Positions 44,849 to 54,460 of a DNA stretch of 64,000 bases are shown here, piece after piece. Location of the stretch: the NCBI RefSeq assembly GCF_900169165.1, contig NZ_FXYY01000016.1:25009-89008 (forward strand), written 5' to 3'. The notes under the pieces were generated by a model that saw nothing but the letters and a program-made list of their open reading frames with translations, did no database searches and had not been told where the DNA came from. The first letter of the stretch is position 1, and each line of letters begins with the position of its first letter. Position numbers and translations under genes: made by a program. This DNA comes from Brevibacterium linens ATCC 9172 (GTDB lineage: Bacteria > Actinomycetota > Actinomycetes > Actinomycetales > Brevibacteriaceae).

Positions 44849-47536
44849 TCAGACTGCGGCGAGACGCGGGTTGCCCGCGAGCCGCGACACGAGTTCTGTT
44901 CGCGACCCGACATCGAGCTTGCGGTAGACAGCCGTGAGGCGGAGTTCGACGGTGCGCAGGGAGACGAAGATCCGCTCGGAGATCTCCCGATTCTTCAGCC
45001 CGGCACGGACCAGCTCGACGACCTTGAGCTCCTCATCGCTGAGCTCGCCGAGGCGCGGCAGCTCAGGCATCGTCGGCGCCTCCGGCTCGTCGACGATCTG
45101 ACCTGTGCGGAGATGGTCGGCAAACCGACCGGCACCGACTTCGCGAAACAGCGCCGCCGCGGCGAGCCTCTGTTCGCGTGCTCTCAGCTTCGACCCGTTG
45201 TCGGTCAGTCTCGAGGCGAATGCCGCATGAGTGACCGCCTTCTCGAAGACGAATTCAGTGCTGCCGGCCTGCCGCAGCACTCTCCCGAACAGTTCGGTGG
45301 CAGTCTCCCCGGCGGCCAGGAGCGCTTCGCTCCGACCGACGACCAGATCGGTCCACCGAGAAGGACACGCCTTCGCGCGGTCACGCAGCTTCTGGAGCAG
45401 GAGAGTCGCATGCTCCCGCCTGCCCACACCCACCAACGCTTCGATGAGGTCGCCGTCGATTCGACGCACGTTCGGGTTGGCCTCGTCCGCGGACAGCTGC
45501 TCGCAGCGTCGCAGGTGCCCGAGCGCTTCGGCCGGACAGTCGGTGCGCAGCAGGTATCTGCCCTGAAGCGCATTGAGCTCGGCCAGCAGGCGGTGGTTGT
45601 TCGTCGCCGAAGCCCAGACCGCCGTCCGTTCCTCGACGAGCCCTGCTTCGCCGGTGCGTCCGGTCAGCAGCAGCTTCCACGAGTGCAGCAGCAGAATCCG
45701 ATCCTGCCGAACGACGACGAGTCCTCTGCGCTGGTCGGCCTCCGCTTCCGCGATGACCCTGTCGATGACCTCAACGGCCTGACTGACGCGGCCGCGCCGC
45801 ATTTCCAGTTCCGCACGAACACAGTCCACCTGCCGCTTCCAGACCCTGGTCGCGGCACAGGTCTCACCGATGCGGTCGAGCACGGCCGTGGCGGCTTCAT
45901 AGTGCTCGGTGAGCATCAGCCCGTGGGCGACGGCGAGTCCGAAGCTCGGTCTGATCGAATCCTGGTGTTCCTGCAGGCTCGCGAATCCGGCGAGCGCCGA
46001 TCCGTCCTCCCCGCCGTTGCTGTCGAGCAGGATGCGCACGGCCTGTGCAAGCTGCGGCTCACTGTCGCGGACGTGCTCAACGGCGGCGTCGGCAAGTGTC
46101 AGAAGCTCCTGCGCTCGGGCGAATTCGCCCCGTTCACAATGGCAGAGCGCCAGAGTCAGCTGCAGGCGCGCCACTTCGGCGGGCGCCTGCTCCGATTCGC
46201 GACTGCTCCACGATGCGAACAGCGGCGACGGCAGCGTCTGCGTCTCGAGGAAGACATTGCGGACCTCGAGCGTCCGAGCCCGGACGACGACCGCGGCCCG
46301 ATTCGAACGGGAGGCGATCCTCACATAGCGGCGCGAGAAGGCGAACTGCCCGTGATCGGACAGTGTCTCGGCGATCTCGACCAACTGACCGCGCAGCTCC
46401 TCGATGTCGTCGCAGACTCGGATGGCCCGTTCGGCGAATTCGGCACCTCCGGCGGTGAGTCCGCGGCGCACCAGGCCGAGAGCGTGCGCCGCCAGCTGCT
46501 GCGCGGTCTCCTCACCCGGGTCGATGAACGAGACATGCCATGCCTCGATCTGCGGCCATGTGTCGGCACAGTCCTCGGCCAGGACGAGGTGGGTCCGGCG
46601 TCGCTCGCTCGCTCCCATCGACTGCTGCACCATGGCACGGACGAATCCGTGCGGTATCCGCAGGAAAGCTTCCCGACGTTCGATCGTGCCGCGCGATTCC
46701 AACTCGTCGACGGCTTCCCAGAACCCGGGCAGCCTCCTGGCCAGAGGCCGCAGCGGTGTCAGCGGCGACAGCGACAGGCATCTGAGCAGCGCATCGGCGC
46801 CATCGCTCAGCCCCTCGACGTAGTCGGCGATCATCGGTCGGCTGGCCGGTCCCACTCGCACCGGGATCGACAGCGCGATCTCCCCGCGCATCTCGCTGGG
46901 CGCCATCTCCTCGAGGATGTGGCTGACGGCCAAGGGACGACCAGCTGCGGCGTGGGCGGCGACCTGGGCCGCCTCCTCGGCGATGCGCGTGTGTCCGAAG
47001 CGGGCCAACGCGAGGTCGCGGGCGAGCTCGATGAGCTCGGCGATGCTGAGATCCGCGAGTTCGATCTCCGGCACCGAGGCGAACGGGCCGTCATCGTCGA
47101 TCGACCGAACCGTGATGACGATGTGCAGACGTCCCGACTTCAACCGGCGCAGCGCCTGACCGAGCACCCGCTGCGAGTCCATGTCCATGTCATCGGCATT
47201 GGGCACGAGGATGAGCGTGTCCTCATCTCCGGGGATCGATCGGAGAGCCGCCATCATGCTCGGCACGACCTCATCGGCAGCGAGCTCCGACGGATCGGAG
47301 GGTCCGTTCGCGGATGCGCTGACTGCAGCGAGCAGACTGCCTAACCCGGACAAGGGCGTGTCCTCGTCGAGCGGACTCGATGCGGCCCTGATGACCGTCC
47401 CGTCCCACTCCGACTCCAGCGCCCGCAGAATCGAACGCCTTCCGGACCCGAAGCCGCCGGTGAGAGCAGCGGCACGGTGTCGGGAGAGAAGGGAGCGGAG
47501 GTCGCCGACTTCCTTACGACGAATCACCTGACGCAT
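44849..47536 (-). CDS. LAL-type LuxR regulator with degenerate P-loop
   Basis: An 895-residue regulator. The N-terminus has a P-loop-like GGFGSGRRS (27-35), where the Walker Lys is Arg. A Walker B-like stretch (DTLILVPNADDM) follows, then a long helical TPR-like core. The C-terminal LuxR HTH is LSDEELKVVELVRAGLKNRE with RTVELRLTAVYRKLDVGSR. The Arg replacement suggests weak or no ATP hydrolysis. It is the one of three tandem LAL genes nearest the polysaccharide operon and is separated from it by a terminator. The start ATG has only a weak GGTGG upstream. Regulation of the cluster is inferred from position. Confidence 0.85.
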   Translation of the reverse strand: MRQVIRRKEVGDLRSLLSRHRAAALTGGFGSGRRSILRALESEWDGTVIRAASSPLDEDTPLSGLGSLLAAVSASANGPSDPSELAADEVVPSMMAALRSIPGDEDTLILVPNADDMDMDSQRVLGQALRRLKSGRLHIVITVRSIDDDGPFASVPEIELADLSIAELIELARDLALARFGHTRIAEEAAQVAAHAAAGRPLAVSHILEEMAPSEMRGEIALSIPVRVGPASRPMIADYVEGLSDGADALLRCLSLSPLTPLRPLARRLPGFWEAVDELESRGTIERREAFLRIPHGFVRAMVQQSMGASERRRTHLVLAEDCADTWPQIEAWHVSFIDPGEETAQQLAAHALGLVRRGLTAGGAEFAERAIRVCDDIEELRGQLVEIAETLSDHGQFAFSRRYVRIASRSNRAAVVVRARTLEVRNVFLETQTLPSPLFASWSSRESEQAPAEVARLQLTLALCHCERGEFARAQELLTLADAAVEHVRDSEPQLAQAVRILLDSNGGEDGSALAGFASLQEHQDSIRPSFGLAVAHGLMLTEHYEAATAVLDRIGETCAATRVWKRQVDCVRAELEMRRGRVSQAVEVIDRVIAEAEADQRRGLVVVRQDRILLLHSWKLLLTGRTGEAGLVEERTAVWASATNNHRLLAELNALQGRYLLRTDCPAEALGHLRRCEQLSADEANPNVRRIDGDLIEALVGVGRREHATLLLQKLRDRAKACPSRWTDLVVGRSEALLAAGETATELFGRVLRQAGSTEFVFEKAVTHAAFASRLTDNGSKLRAREQRLAAAALFREVGAGRFADHLRTGQIVDEPEAPTMPELPRLGELSDEELKVVELVRAGLKNREISERIFVSLRTVELRLTAVYRKLDVGSRTELVSRLAGNPRLAAV

Positions 47537-47819
47537 GATCCACCGCCCGTCGTCTCGTCCGGGGAGATCGTCCGCACAACGGTGACCGGCCCCGGGATGG
47601 CCGCTGCCGTTCGCACGGCGCGGGGAACGGTTCGCTGAGGAGGCTGAGGTGTGATGTCCATACTCAGATACTGCTCGCCGGCGGCCGTCCCGGACCAGGT
47701 GGTCGATACGGGAGTCCCCGTCAGGTCACTACTCAGTCACCGCAGAGTCACCACTGGAGCACCGTTGCGAGTACTCACTCGTGTCCGAAATCCCGCAGTT
47801 GCGCATACTCGGTTCGAAC

Positions 47820-50393
47820 TCAGGCGCGCAGTCGGCCTTCGGTATCCCGCATCGCCTCGGCGACCTGTTCTCTGCGCTCGATGCCGAGTTTTCGGAACAG
47901 CCGGTACGTGTGTCCCTCGACCGTTCGCACCCGCACGCCCAGTTCCGCAGCGATCTCCGCATTCGTCCGACCGGCGACGATGAGCGCACTGATCTGCTTC
48001 TCCCGGGCAGTCAGCCCCGTGACCTGCCCAACCGGTCCGCGGCTCTGGCCGGCTCCGAATCGTGCGGCCAGTGCGACACATCTGCCCGCCAGGTCCGGCA
48101 TCGACGGGCCGTATTCCTCCGCAAGGGAAGTCAAGGCAGCACGATCATGATCGCGCAGAGCAGCGCCGAGGCGGCCGACGATGTCGAACTCACGCCCGGT
48201 TCCGTGCGCGGCCGCTTCGCACATCGCCTCGGGGGCGATCTCATCGAAGTGCAGGAAGAGATGCAGGCGGATGAGGACGACGATCGCCGCTGCCCCATCG
48301 GCTTGGGCTTCGTCCAACATGCGGCGCAGCTCGTGTTCGTACCTGGGCTCCCCTGTGCGAATCGCACGTGCCGTCGTCCGCAGCACGAGCACCCGCCGAT
48401 ATTCGTGGTACGGAGCTGTCACGGGCAGCTCGTCGAAGCGGGCATGCAGATCGTCGGCCTCAGCCGCCGTTCCCACCCGAGACACCGCATATTCGGCCTC
48501 TGCCAATGCGATGGGAAGCTGAGTGCCCATATTCCAATAGGTCAGCGATTCGATCGCGGCTCGCAGCGCCTTCATCGCCCCCGGAAGGTTGCCCTCAAGC
48601 AGGTGGGTCTGCGCCCACAGCAGGTCGATCGGTCCCGATCGGGCTGACAGATACGCGATGTCGTGGGTCGGCAGCGCTGTCATCAGCTCCCTCGCCTCGG
48701 CTACCCGTCCCAGCTGCAGCAGAGTGCGCCCCCGCAGCATGACCACATGGAGCACTGCCGTGCTGTCGAAGTGGAATTCGGCCTGCAGGGATTCGAGGAG
48801 GGCGAGCGCTTCCAAGGTGAGGCCCGAGTCGAGCATATGTGTTGCCTGCAGCATCGTGTCGAGGAGATGGAAGCTGCCCGGCGCGACGCTCTCGTGGGAG
48901 AGTCCTTCGAAGACATCCACCGTGATCGGTCGTTCTTCGGCCACGAGCGCAGCGACTCGGTCGAACAGCTTGAGCCCGAATTCTGCATCCACTCCCCCTC
49001 CGGGGTGTCCGTCACCGTCATCCTGCAGCCGTTCCAGTGCGGTGCGGAAGTCCGCAAGCCGCAGCGCGGGGGACATCGAGCTGAGAGCGCGATTCATCCA
49101 CACCACGAGTGAGTCCACGACCAGCTGTGCGCAACAGGCCGTGCGAACGCCGTGGGCCAGGAAGTCGAGGCCGAGCGGGGCCTTGTTGCATCCGCAGTAG
49201 AGCAGGGCGACCGAGAGGAGCTCGTGCGGACTCAACCGCTCCGTCGGGATCTCCCCGATCAGCCGCATCGCCCGATGCCAGTCTCCGAGACGGGCGGTGG
49301 TCAGTGCGGCCTCGATGGTCTTCGACTCGCTGACCTCTGCTCCGCAGATCAGCCCCCATTCGGCCCGGACCACCTGCGACCACTCCGAAGGCGCATCTCC
49401 GCAAGCGTCGATGAAATCGAACCACTCTCTGCTCCGACCGGTCGGAGTTGTGAACCTGATCGTGTCCGAGGCGTGGTTCTCGACCGCCCTATAGATATGG
49501 GACCTCTGCGCGTCGATCTTCAGCTCGCCGGCGGCCACGAGCGCATCCGCGGCTTCCCCGAGTCCCGACTCGAGCAGTGTCGAAAGTTCCACCTCTCCCG
49601 CAAGGACGACCAGCTCGAGAGCGTCCGTCTCCTGCGGCGAATGGTCGGCAAGACCGATCCGTGCATAGTCGCGGGCACGCGCATCGTAGTCGATGTCGAG
49701 TCCGTCGAGGATCCACACTCCGCGGCGCATGAGGAAGCGCGAACGTCGTGCGGTGTATTCGAGGAGTTCGATGAGCCTGCCCGGATTGCGCTGCGAATGG
49801 AAGTCGACGATGTCGACCACGGCCTGGGACACGATGTGACCGAGGCGGTGTTCGATCATCGACCGATAGTCCTCAAGGGGAAGAGGGCCGAGGACGAGAT
49901 GCTGGAGCACACGGTCTTCGACCAGAGTCGAGAACGGCATGACCCCGCTCTCGGGATTGGACCGCGACATCGCAACGAGCCTGATCGAACCGACGCTGGC
50001 CAAGTCGGCCAGGATCTCCTGCGAGCGGGAGTCCAGCAGGTGGGCATCGTCGACGAAGACCGCCTGAGGAGTTCGGGTCGATGTGAGCCGGGACACGATT
50101 CGCCCCAGCAGCGCGGAGGGATCGCCATCGAGGTCGACGAGCAGACCGAAGACCCCGAACTCGGTGTTCTGGTGCACCCGGTCCCCGCGGATCCAGATTC
50201 CGTCGTTACCATCCGCGAAGGCCGTTCTCGCCAGGAGGGTCTTGCCGACGCCGATCTCACCTTCGATGAGGATGCCGGAGCATTCCGAACAGCGCAATGA
50301 CTGACGAATCAGGTCGAGTTCGCCTCTGCGTCCGAAGATCTCAGTTCCGTCAGGAGCACTCGAGGCGGCTGCTGTGGTCAGTTCCTCAGCCAT
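47820..50393 (-). CDS. LAL-type LuxR regulator with intact P-loop
   Basis: An 857-residue regulator. The AAA-like domain begins IFGRRGELDLIRQSL, with Walker A GEIGVGKT (45-52) and Walker B QAVFVDDAHLL. A long helical core follows. The C-terminal HTH is LTAREKQISALIVAGRTNAE with RVRTVEGHTYRLFRKLG. ATG at 50393 is chosen because GAGAGGTGG lies upstream and earlier codons are low complexity. The gene overlaps the upstream LAL gene end by 16 bp. LAL proteins usually respond to a small ligand and activate sugar or secondary-metabolite operons. Confidence 0.87.
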   Translation of the reverse strand: MAEELTTAAASSAPDGTEIFGRRGELDLIRQSLRCSECSGILIEGEIGVGKTLLARTAFADGNDGIWIRGDRVHQNTEFGVFGLLVDLDGDPSALLGRIVSRLTSTRTPQAVFVDDAHLLDSRSQEILADLASVGSIRLVAMSRSNPESGVMPFSTLVEDRVLQHLVLGPLPLEDYRSMIEHRLGHIVSQAVVDIVDFHSQRNPGRLIELLEYTARRSRFLMRRGVWILDGLDIDYDARARDYARIGLADHSPQETDALELVVLAGEVELSTLLESGLGEAADALVAAGELKIDAQRSHIYRAVENHASDTIRFTTPTGRSREWFDFIDACGDAPSEWSQVVRAEWGLICGAEVSESKTIEAALTTARLGDWHRAMRLIGEIPTERLSPHELLSVALLYCGCNKAPLGLDFLAHGVRTACCAQLVVDSLVVWMNRALSSMSPALRLADFRTALERLQDDGDGHPGGGVDAEFGLKLFDRVAALVAEERPITVDVFEGLSHESVAPGSFHLLDTMLQATHMLDSGLTLEALALLESLQAEFHFDSTAVLHVVMLRGRTLLQLGRVAEARELMTALPTHDIAYLSARSGPIDLLWAQTHLLEGNLPGAMKALRAAIESLTYWNMGTQLPIALAEAEYAVSRVGTAAEADDLHARFDELPVTAPYHEYRRVLVLRTTARAIRTGEPRYEHELRRMLDEAQADGAAAIVVLIRLHLFLHFDEIAPEAMCEAAAHGTGREFDIVGRLGAALRDHDRAALTSLAEEYGPSMPDLAGRCVALAARFGAGQSRGPVGQVTGLTAREKQISALIVAGRTNAEIAAELGVRVRTVEGHTYRLFRKLGIERREQVAEAMRDTEGRLRA

Positions 50394-52924
50394 TCCGTCA
50401 CCACCTCTCGCAGCTCCTGCCGATTGGCCACGTGAACTCGGCGGTAGAGACGGCCGAGGTGCCATTCGACGGTTCGGGCCGACAGGTGCAGCTCCACTCC
50501 GATCCCGGCGCTCGTCCGGCCGTCGACGACACCGGTGATGATTGCTTCTTCGAGCTCGGTCAAGTTCTCATGGAACAGCTTTCCATCACTGCCGAAGTCG
50601 AGCTCGCGCCGACTCCGCCCCAGCAGGATCCGGGCTTCTTTGGTGGCTGTGGCATCGCCTTCGGCGACAGCGCGCTGTCGGGCCTCGCCGGACAGTTGGG
50701 CGCAGAGGACGACGGCGCCGAAGAGCAGCGCCTCACGGGCCGCGGTGATGAGCGCCTGCAGATCGCCTGTGCTGAAGGCATGAGACACAGCACGCAGCAG
50801 GCGACCGAGGGCACCATCGACCCTGCCGGCCGACGCCGCCAGGCAGCCGATGGCCTGCTCATGCCCGAGCCGGCCGGCTTCGAGCCAGGCGAGGCAGGCA
50901 AGAGTGTGCGCGCCGTGCTCGTCCGCCCAGGCCCCGAGCTCGTACAGTTGCGGGCCTGCGGGCCCGGGCGACGTCTGCGCCAATGCCTGAAGGTCGAAGA
51001 GTCTGGCTTCGAAGGACGCCCACCACGAGTGCCGACTGGCGTCGGAGCCCTCGTCGACGGCGATCGGGACGACTTCGCTCCGCTGATGTGTCAGCACCGC
51101 GGAGAAAGACAGCGCCGACCTGGCCATTCCCGCTATATCGACGATGTCGCAGGGGTCGGCACCGAGGTTGAGTTCGCTGAAGATGCGGTGAGCCTTCGCC
51201 GCGTTGCCGGTACGCAGGTCGATGAGTGCGTTCGTCAGTCTGGTCAGCCGTCGGCTGGACGTCAGTTCATCCATTGCCGTTCGCGCCTCGGCCCAGTTGC
51301 CGGCGATGAAGTTCGCCACGAAGAACTGCGGGACGGCATCTTCCCGTTCGAACGATTCGGGCCCGGGAAGTCCGAACATGAGCCGGGCTTGGGCGATATA
51401 GCTCAGCCCCAGTTCGATGTGCCCGGCCATCACTTCTGCCACGCCGAGGAACGCACACGCCCGGAGGCGGTGGCGCACCGAACACGCGTGGTTGAGATAG
51501 ACGCTTTCGGCCAGAGCGCAGGCAGCGGCGATCCGACCTCCTTTGAGTTCGAATCGAGCACGCGTCGCGTCCAGGCGGCCGATGTCGATCGGCAGCGAAA
51601 GCGTGTCCCGGACCCAGTCCAGCCGCAGATCCTCGGGCCTCCGTGGGTCCACCAGCCTCAGTTCCATGGAGGCGAGTCGGGACAGGTACTCCGGCATTGA
51701 GGCACCTGGGTTCAGGCACGCGTCGGAGACGAGCGGGTCGATGATCTCCCGGGCCTGTCGGAGCCTGCCGGCTCCCCACTCGCAACGGGCGAGTTCGAGG
51801 TCGAGTTCGGGACCGCGATAGCCGCTGGTGCGGATGATCTCCGCAGCTTCGAGGTACCTGCCCTGTGCGTTCCCCCACCCTGCGGCCTCCAGCACCTGTT
51901 TGAGAGTCGGCACCCGCCCCAAGGAGATCGACCACGCGGCGCATCCGAAGAGCGCCCGACCATGGAGAGCCGAACGGTCGACCACGGAATCGAACCGAGT
52001 GAGCAGTTCGAGACTGCGAGACGGAGGGACCGCGGCGCGGACATTCTCAGCCGTGACGGGTTCGTGCATGCTCACCTCTCCCCCTCGCCCTTTCGAGATC
52101 GAGAGCAGACCGTCCTCCGCCAGAGCGTCGATCGTCTGCGGACTGGTGAGTCCGACGAGCACGTCATAGGGCACCGCTTCGATGAGAGAGACGGTTTCGA
52201 TGGCCTCGCGACTGGTCTGATCGACCCGGGCGATCGCCGTTTCGACCCCGCTGGTCCGGCTCCGTCCGAACAGCAGCCTCTCGAGCAGCCGCGGATTGCC
52301 ATGGGCGAGAGCGGTCAGCTCCGAGACCGATCTCGTCTCGGTCTCCATGAGTCCGATGCCGTTGATCATCGCCACCGCATCCGCCTCGTCGATACCGTCC
52401 AGATCGATCCTGACGACGTTTCCGGCCAGCCACAGTCCGGCGATGAGATCGACCGGTGGGCGCGCGGATTCGGCGGCGACGACGAGCGTGATCCTGCGTG
52501 CATCCGTCAGCTGGGCCAGCACTGCGAGGGAATGATCGTCGACGAGATCGGCATTGTCGACGACGACCAGGCAGCGCCCTCCGGCGGCTCTGCGCTCGAA
52601 CAGATCACCGATCACCGACAGTGCTCGGCCGGGCGGGAGGTCCGTGTCGATGCCCTCCCGTGACAGCAGGATTTCGAAGATTCCGAGGTTTCGGACCCGC
52701 GCATTCTCCGAGCCGCGCAGACGGGTGACCGACAGATCGGGGTCGAGACGGGAGAGTGCGGTGTTGACCAACGCGGTCTTCCCGACGCCCGCCGCGCCGA
52801 TGATGAGTGCACCCAGATGACGCTGCCCGGAGAGCGCGTCGACGAGCGTCGAGAGTTCGGACTCATATCCGTAGAGCCGGCGCGAGGGTACGACCGGGGG
52901 GATGTATGTGGTCCTGCCTGACAC
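50378..52924 (-). CDS. LAL-type LuxR regulator with intact P-loop
   Basis: An 848-residue regulator. It opens with SRRLYGYESELSTLVDALSG, with Walker A GAAGVGKT (43-50), and a Walker B-like CLVVVDNADLV. A helical core follows. The C-terminal HTH is LTELEEAIITGVVDGRTSAG with ARTVEWHLGRLYRRVHV. The start is GTG at 52924, with only weak GAGTGA upstream. It leads the three-gene LAL array and is coupled to the next gene by a 16-bp overlap. The three share architecture but differ strongly in sequence, so they are old duplicates or separate recruits. Confidence 0.86.
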   Translation of the reverse strand: MSGRTTYIPPVVPSRRLYGYESELSTLVDALSGQRHLGALIIGAAGVGKTALVNTALSRLDPDLSVTRLRGSENARVRNLGIFEILLSREGIDTDLPPGRALSVIGDLFERRAAGGRCLVVVDNADLVDDHSLAVLAQLTDARRITLVVAAESARPPVDLIAGLWLAGNVVRIDLDGIDEADAVAMINGIGLMETETRSVSELTALAHGNPRLLERLLFGRSRTSGVETAIARVDQTSREAIETVSLIEAVPYDVLVGLTSPQTIDALAEDGLLSISKGRGGEVSMHEPVTAENVRAAVPPSRSLELLTRFDSVVDRSALHGRALFGCAAWSISLGRVPTLKQVLEAAGWGNAQGRYLEAAEIIRTSGYRGPELDLELARCEWGAGRLRQAREIIDPLVSDACLNPGASMPEYLSRLASMELRLVDPRRPEDLRLDWVRDTLSLPIDIGRLDATRARFELKGGRIAAACALAESVYLNHACSVRHRLRACAFLGVAEVMAGHIELGLSYIAQARLMFGLPGPESFEREDAVPQFFVANFIAGNWAEARTAMDELTSSRRLTRLTNALIDLRTGNAAKAHRIFSELNLGADPCDIVDIAGMARSALSFSAVLTHQRSEVVPIAVDEGSDASRHSWWASFEARLFDLQALAQTSPGPAGPQLYELGAWADEHGAHTLACLAWLEAGRLGHEQAIGCLAASAGRVDGALGRLLRAVSHAFSTGDLQALITAAREALLFGAVVLCAQLSGEARQRAVAEGDATATKEARILLGRSRRELDFGSDGKLFHENLTELEEAIITGVVDGRTSAGIGVELHLSARTVEWHLGRLYRRVHVANRQELREVVTEWLRN

Positions 52925-53228
52925 GTCACTCAGCTTTCCGTACCCCTGGGGATCTACTGCGGCGGGGAATGCGGAGCCCCAGCGGCACGGGGTTCGGTCC
53001 GGAGAGGCTCACGTCTGGGAATCACCGAAGGAATTCCACAAACAGTATTACCACTCGCGATAGATGTAGTAATACATTTTTGAAATAAAGTTAGGCGATT
53101 GTGACATCAACGCCCGCCCCTACCGGAGGGCCGCCTCGGCGAGGATATCCCTCATCGCCCACTTGTGAGCCTGAACACCGGACCGTACCATTGAAGGAAA
53201 GTTACTGAACGATCTATAAGGAGTTCGC
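52925..53228. promoter_or_regulatory. Divergent promoter region, LAL array versus acyl-CoA dehydrogenases
   Basis: This 304-bp gap holds an AT-rich core with the inverted repeat GTATTAC (53045-53051) and GTAATAC (53069-53075), a likely operator. A copy of CCGCCTCGGCG sits at 53131. Just before the plus-strand gene, TATAAGGAG at 53215-53223 combines a -10-like box and ribosome binding site. No gene is visible. Confidence 0.45.
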
Positions 53229-54422
53229 ATGGACACCCTACTGAATGCAGAAGAGCGCGATTTCGCGCAGCAGATGCGTCAGTTCTACCGCACGGAGATC
53301 CCTGAGGAACTCCGCCTCAAGGTCGCCACCGGCCAGGAGCTGAGCAAGGACGACATAGTCACCTCGCAACAGATCCTCAACCAGCACGGCTATGCCGTGC
53401 CGAACTGGCCGGTCGAATGGGGCGGCCAGGACTGGACCCCCGTGCAGCGTCACATCTGGCTCGAAGAGATGCAGCTGGCCTGCGTTCCGCAGCCGCTGCC
53501 GTTCAACGTCTCCATGGTCGGTCCTGTCATCGCCACCTTCGGTTCGCAGGAGATCAAGGAGCGCTTCCTGCCCGCCACCGCGAACATCGACATCTGGTGG
53601 TCGCAGGGATTCTCCGAGCCCAACGCCGGTTCGGACCTCGCCTCGCTCAAGACCACGGCGGTGCGCCAGGGCGACAAGTACATCGTCAACGGTCAGAAGA
53701 CCTGGACGACCCTGGGTCAGTATGGCGACTGGATCTTCAACCTCGTGCGCACCGATCCGGATGTGAAGAAGCAGGCCGGCATCTCCTTCCTGCTCATCGA
53801 CATGAAAACCCCCGGCGTCACCGTCCGCCCGATCCAGCTCATCGACGGCGGCCACGAGGTCAACGAGGTCTTCTTCGACAATGTCGAGGTGCCCGTCGAG
53901 AACCTCGTCGGCGAAGAGAACAAGGGTTGGACCTACGCGAAGTTCCTCCTCGGCAACGAGCGCACCGGAATCGCCCGCATCGGCGGTTCGAAGGTCAACC
54001 TCGCCCGTGCCAAGGCCTACGCCGCGGTGACGAAGACCGCTCGCGGCACTCTGCTCGACGATCCCCTGTTCTCCGCTCGTCTGACGAAGATCGAAGCCGA
54101 ACTCACCGCGCTCGAGATGACCCAGCTGCGGATCCTCTCCACTCAGGCCGCCGGGTCCGACAAGCCGGATCCGCGCTCCTCGGTGCTCAAGCTCAAGGGC
54201 TCCCAGCTGCAGGAGGACATCTCCGAACTCCTCGTCGACGTGCTCGGTCCGCAGGGTCTCGACTTCGTCTCCGACCGCGTGCAGGGCCAGGGTCTGTCCG
54301 ACCTGCCCAACGGCGCCGTCGACGCTCTGCCCGGCTACTTCAACACCCGCAAGGTCACCATCTACGGCGGTTCGTCCGAGGTGCAGCGCGGAATCATCTC
54401 GAAGGCACTGCTCGGTCTCTGA
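53229..54422 (+). CDS. Acyl-CoA dehydrogenase, probable catalytic/FAD subunit
   Basis: A 397-residue acyl-CoA dehydrogenase. The N-terminal helical domain ends around residue 120. The middle domain has the FAD-contact motif WWSQGFSEPNAGSDLASLKT. The C-terminal domain has GNERTGIARIGGSKVNLARA and TIYGGSSEVQRGIISKALLGL. At the classic MCAD catalytic Glu position (YEG) this protein has YGG, so the base lies elsewhere or in the partner. ATG has AAGGAG upstream. It is followed at 38 bp by a second, more degenerate dehydrogenase. Such pairs form heterotetramers in actinobacterial steroid and branched acyl-CoA degradation. Confidence 0.9.
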   Translation: MDTLLNAEERDFAQQMRQFYRTEIPEELRLKVATGQELSKDDIVTSQQILNQHGYAVPNWPVEWGGQDWTPVQRHIWLEEMQLACVPQPLPFNVSMVGPVIATFGSQEIKERFLPATANIDIWWSQGFSEPNAGSDLASLKTTAVRQGDKYIVNGQKTWTTLGQYGDWIFNLVRTDPDVKKQAGISFLLIDMKTPGVTVRPIQLIDGGHEVNEVFFDNVEVPVENLVGEENKGWTYAKFLLGNERTGIARIGGSKVNLARAKAYAAVTKTARGTLLDDPLFSARLTKIEAELTALEMTQLRILSTQAAGSDKPDPRSSVLKLKGSQLQEDISELLVDVLGPQGLDFVSDRVQGQGLSDLPNGAVDALPGYFNTRKVTIYGGSSEVQRGIISKALLGL

Positions 54423-54460
54423 GATACCGACGCTCACCCGATCTCCCAAGAAGGACAACA

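Noticed and set aside
44774..47344. 856-codon plus-strand frame opposite the first LAL gene
   Set aside because: It is antisense to a protein with a clear LuxR HTH. Its composition (Arg, Gln, Asp-rich, no domains) is typical of shadows at high GC.
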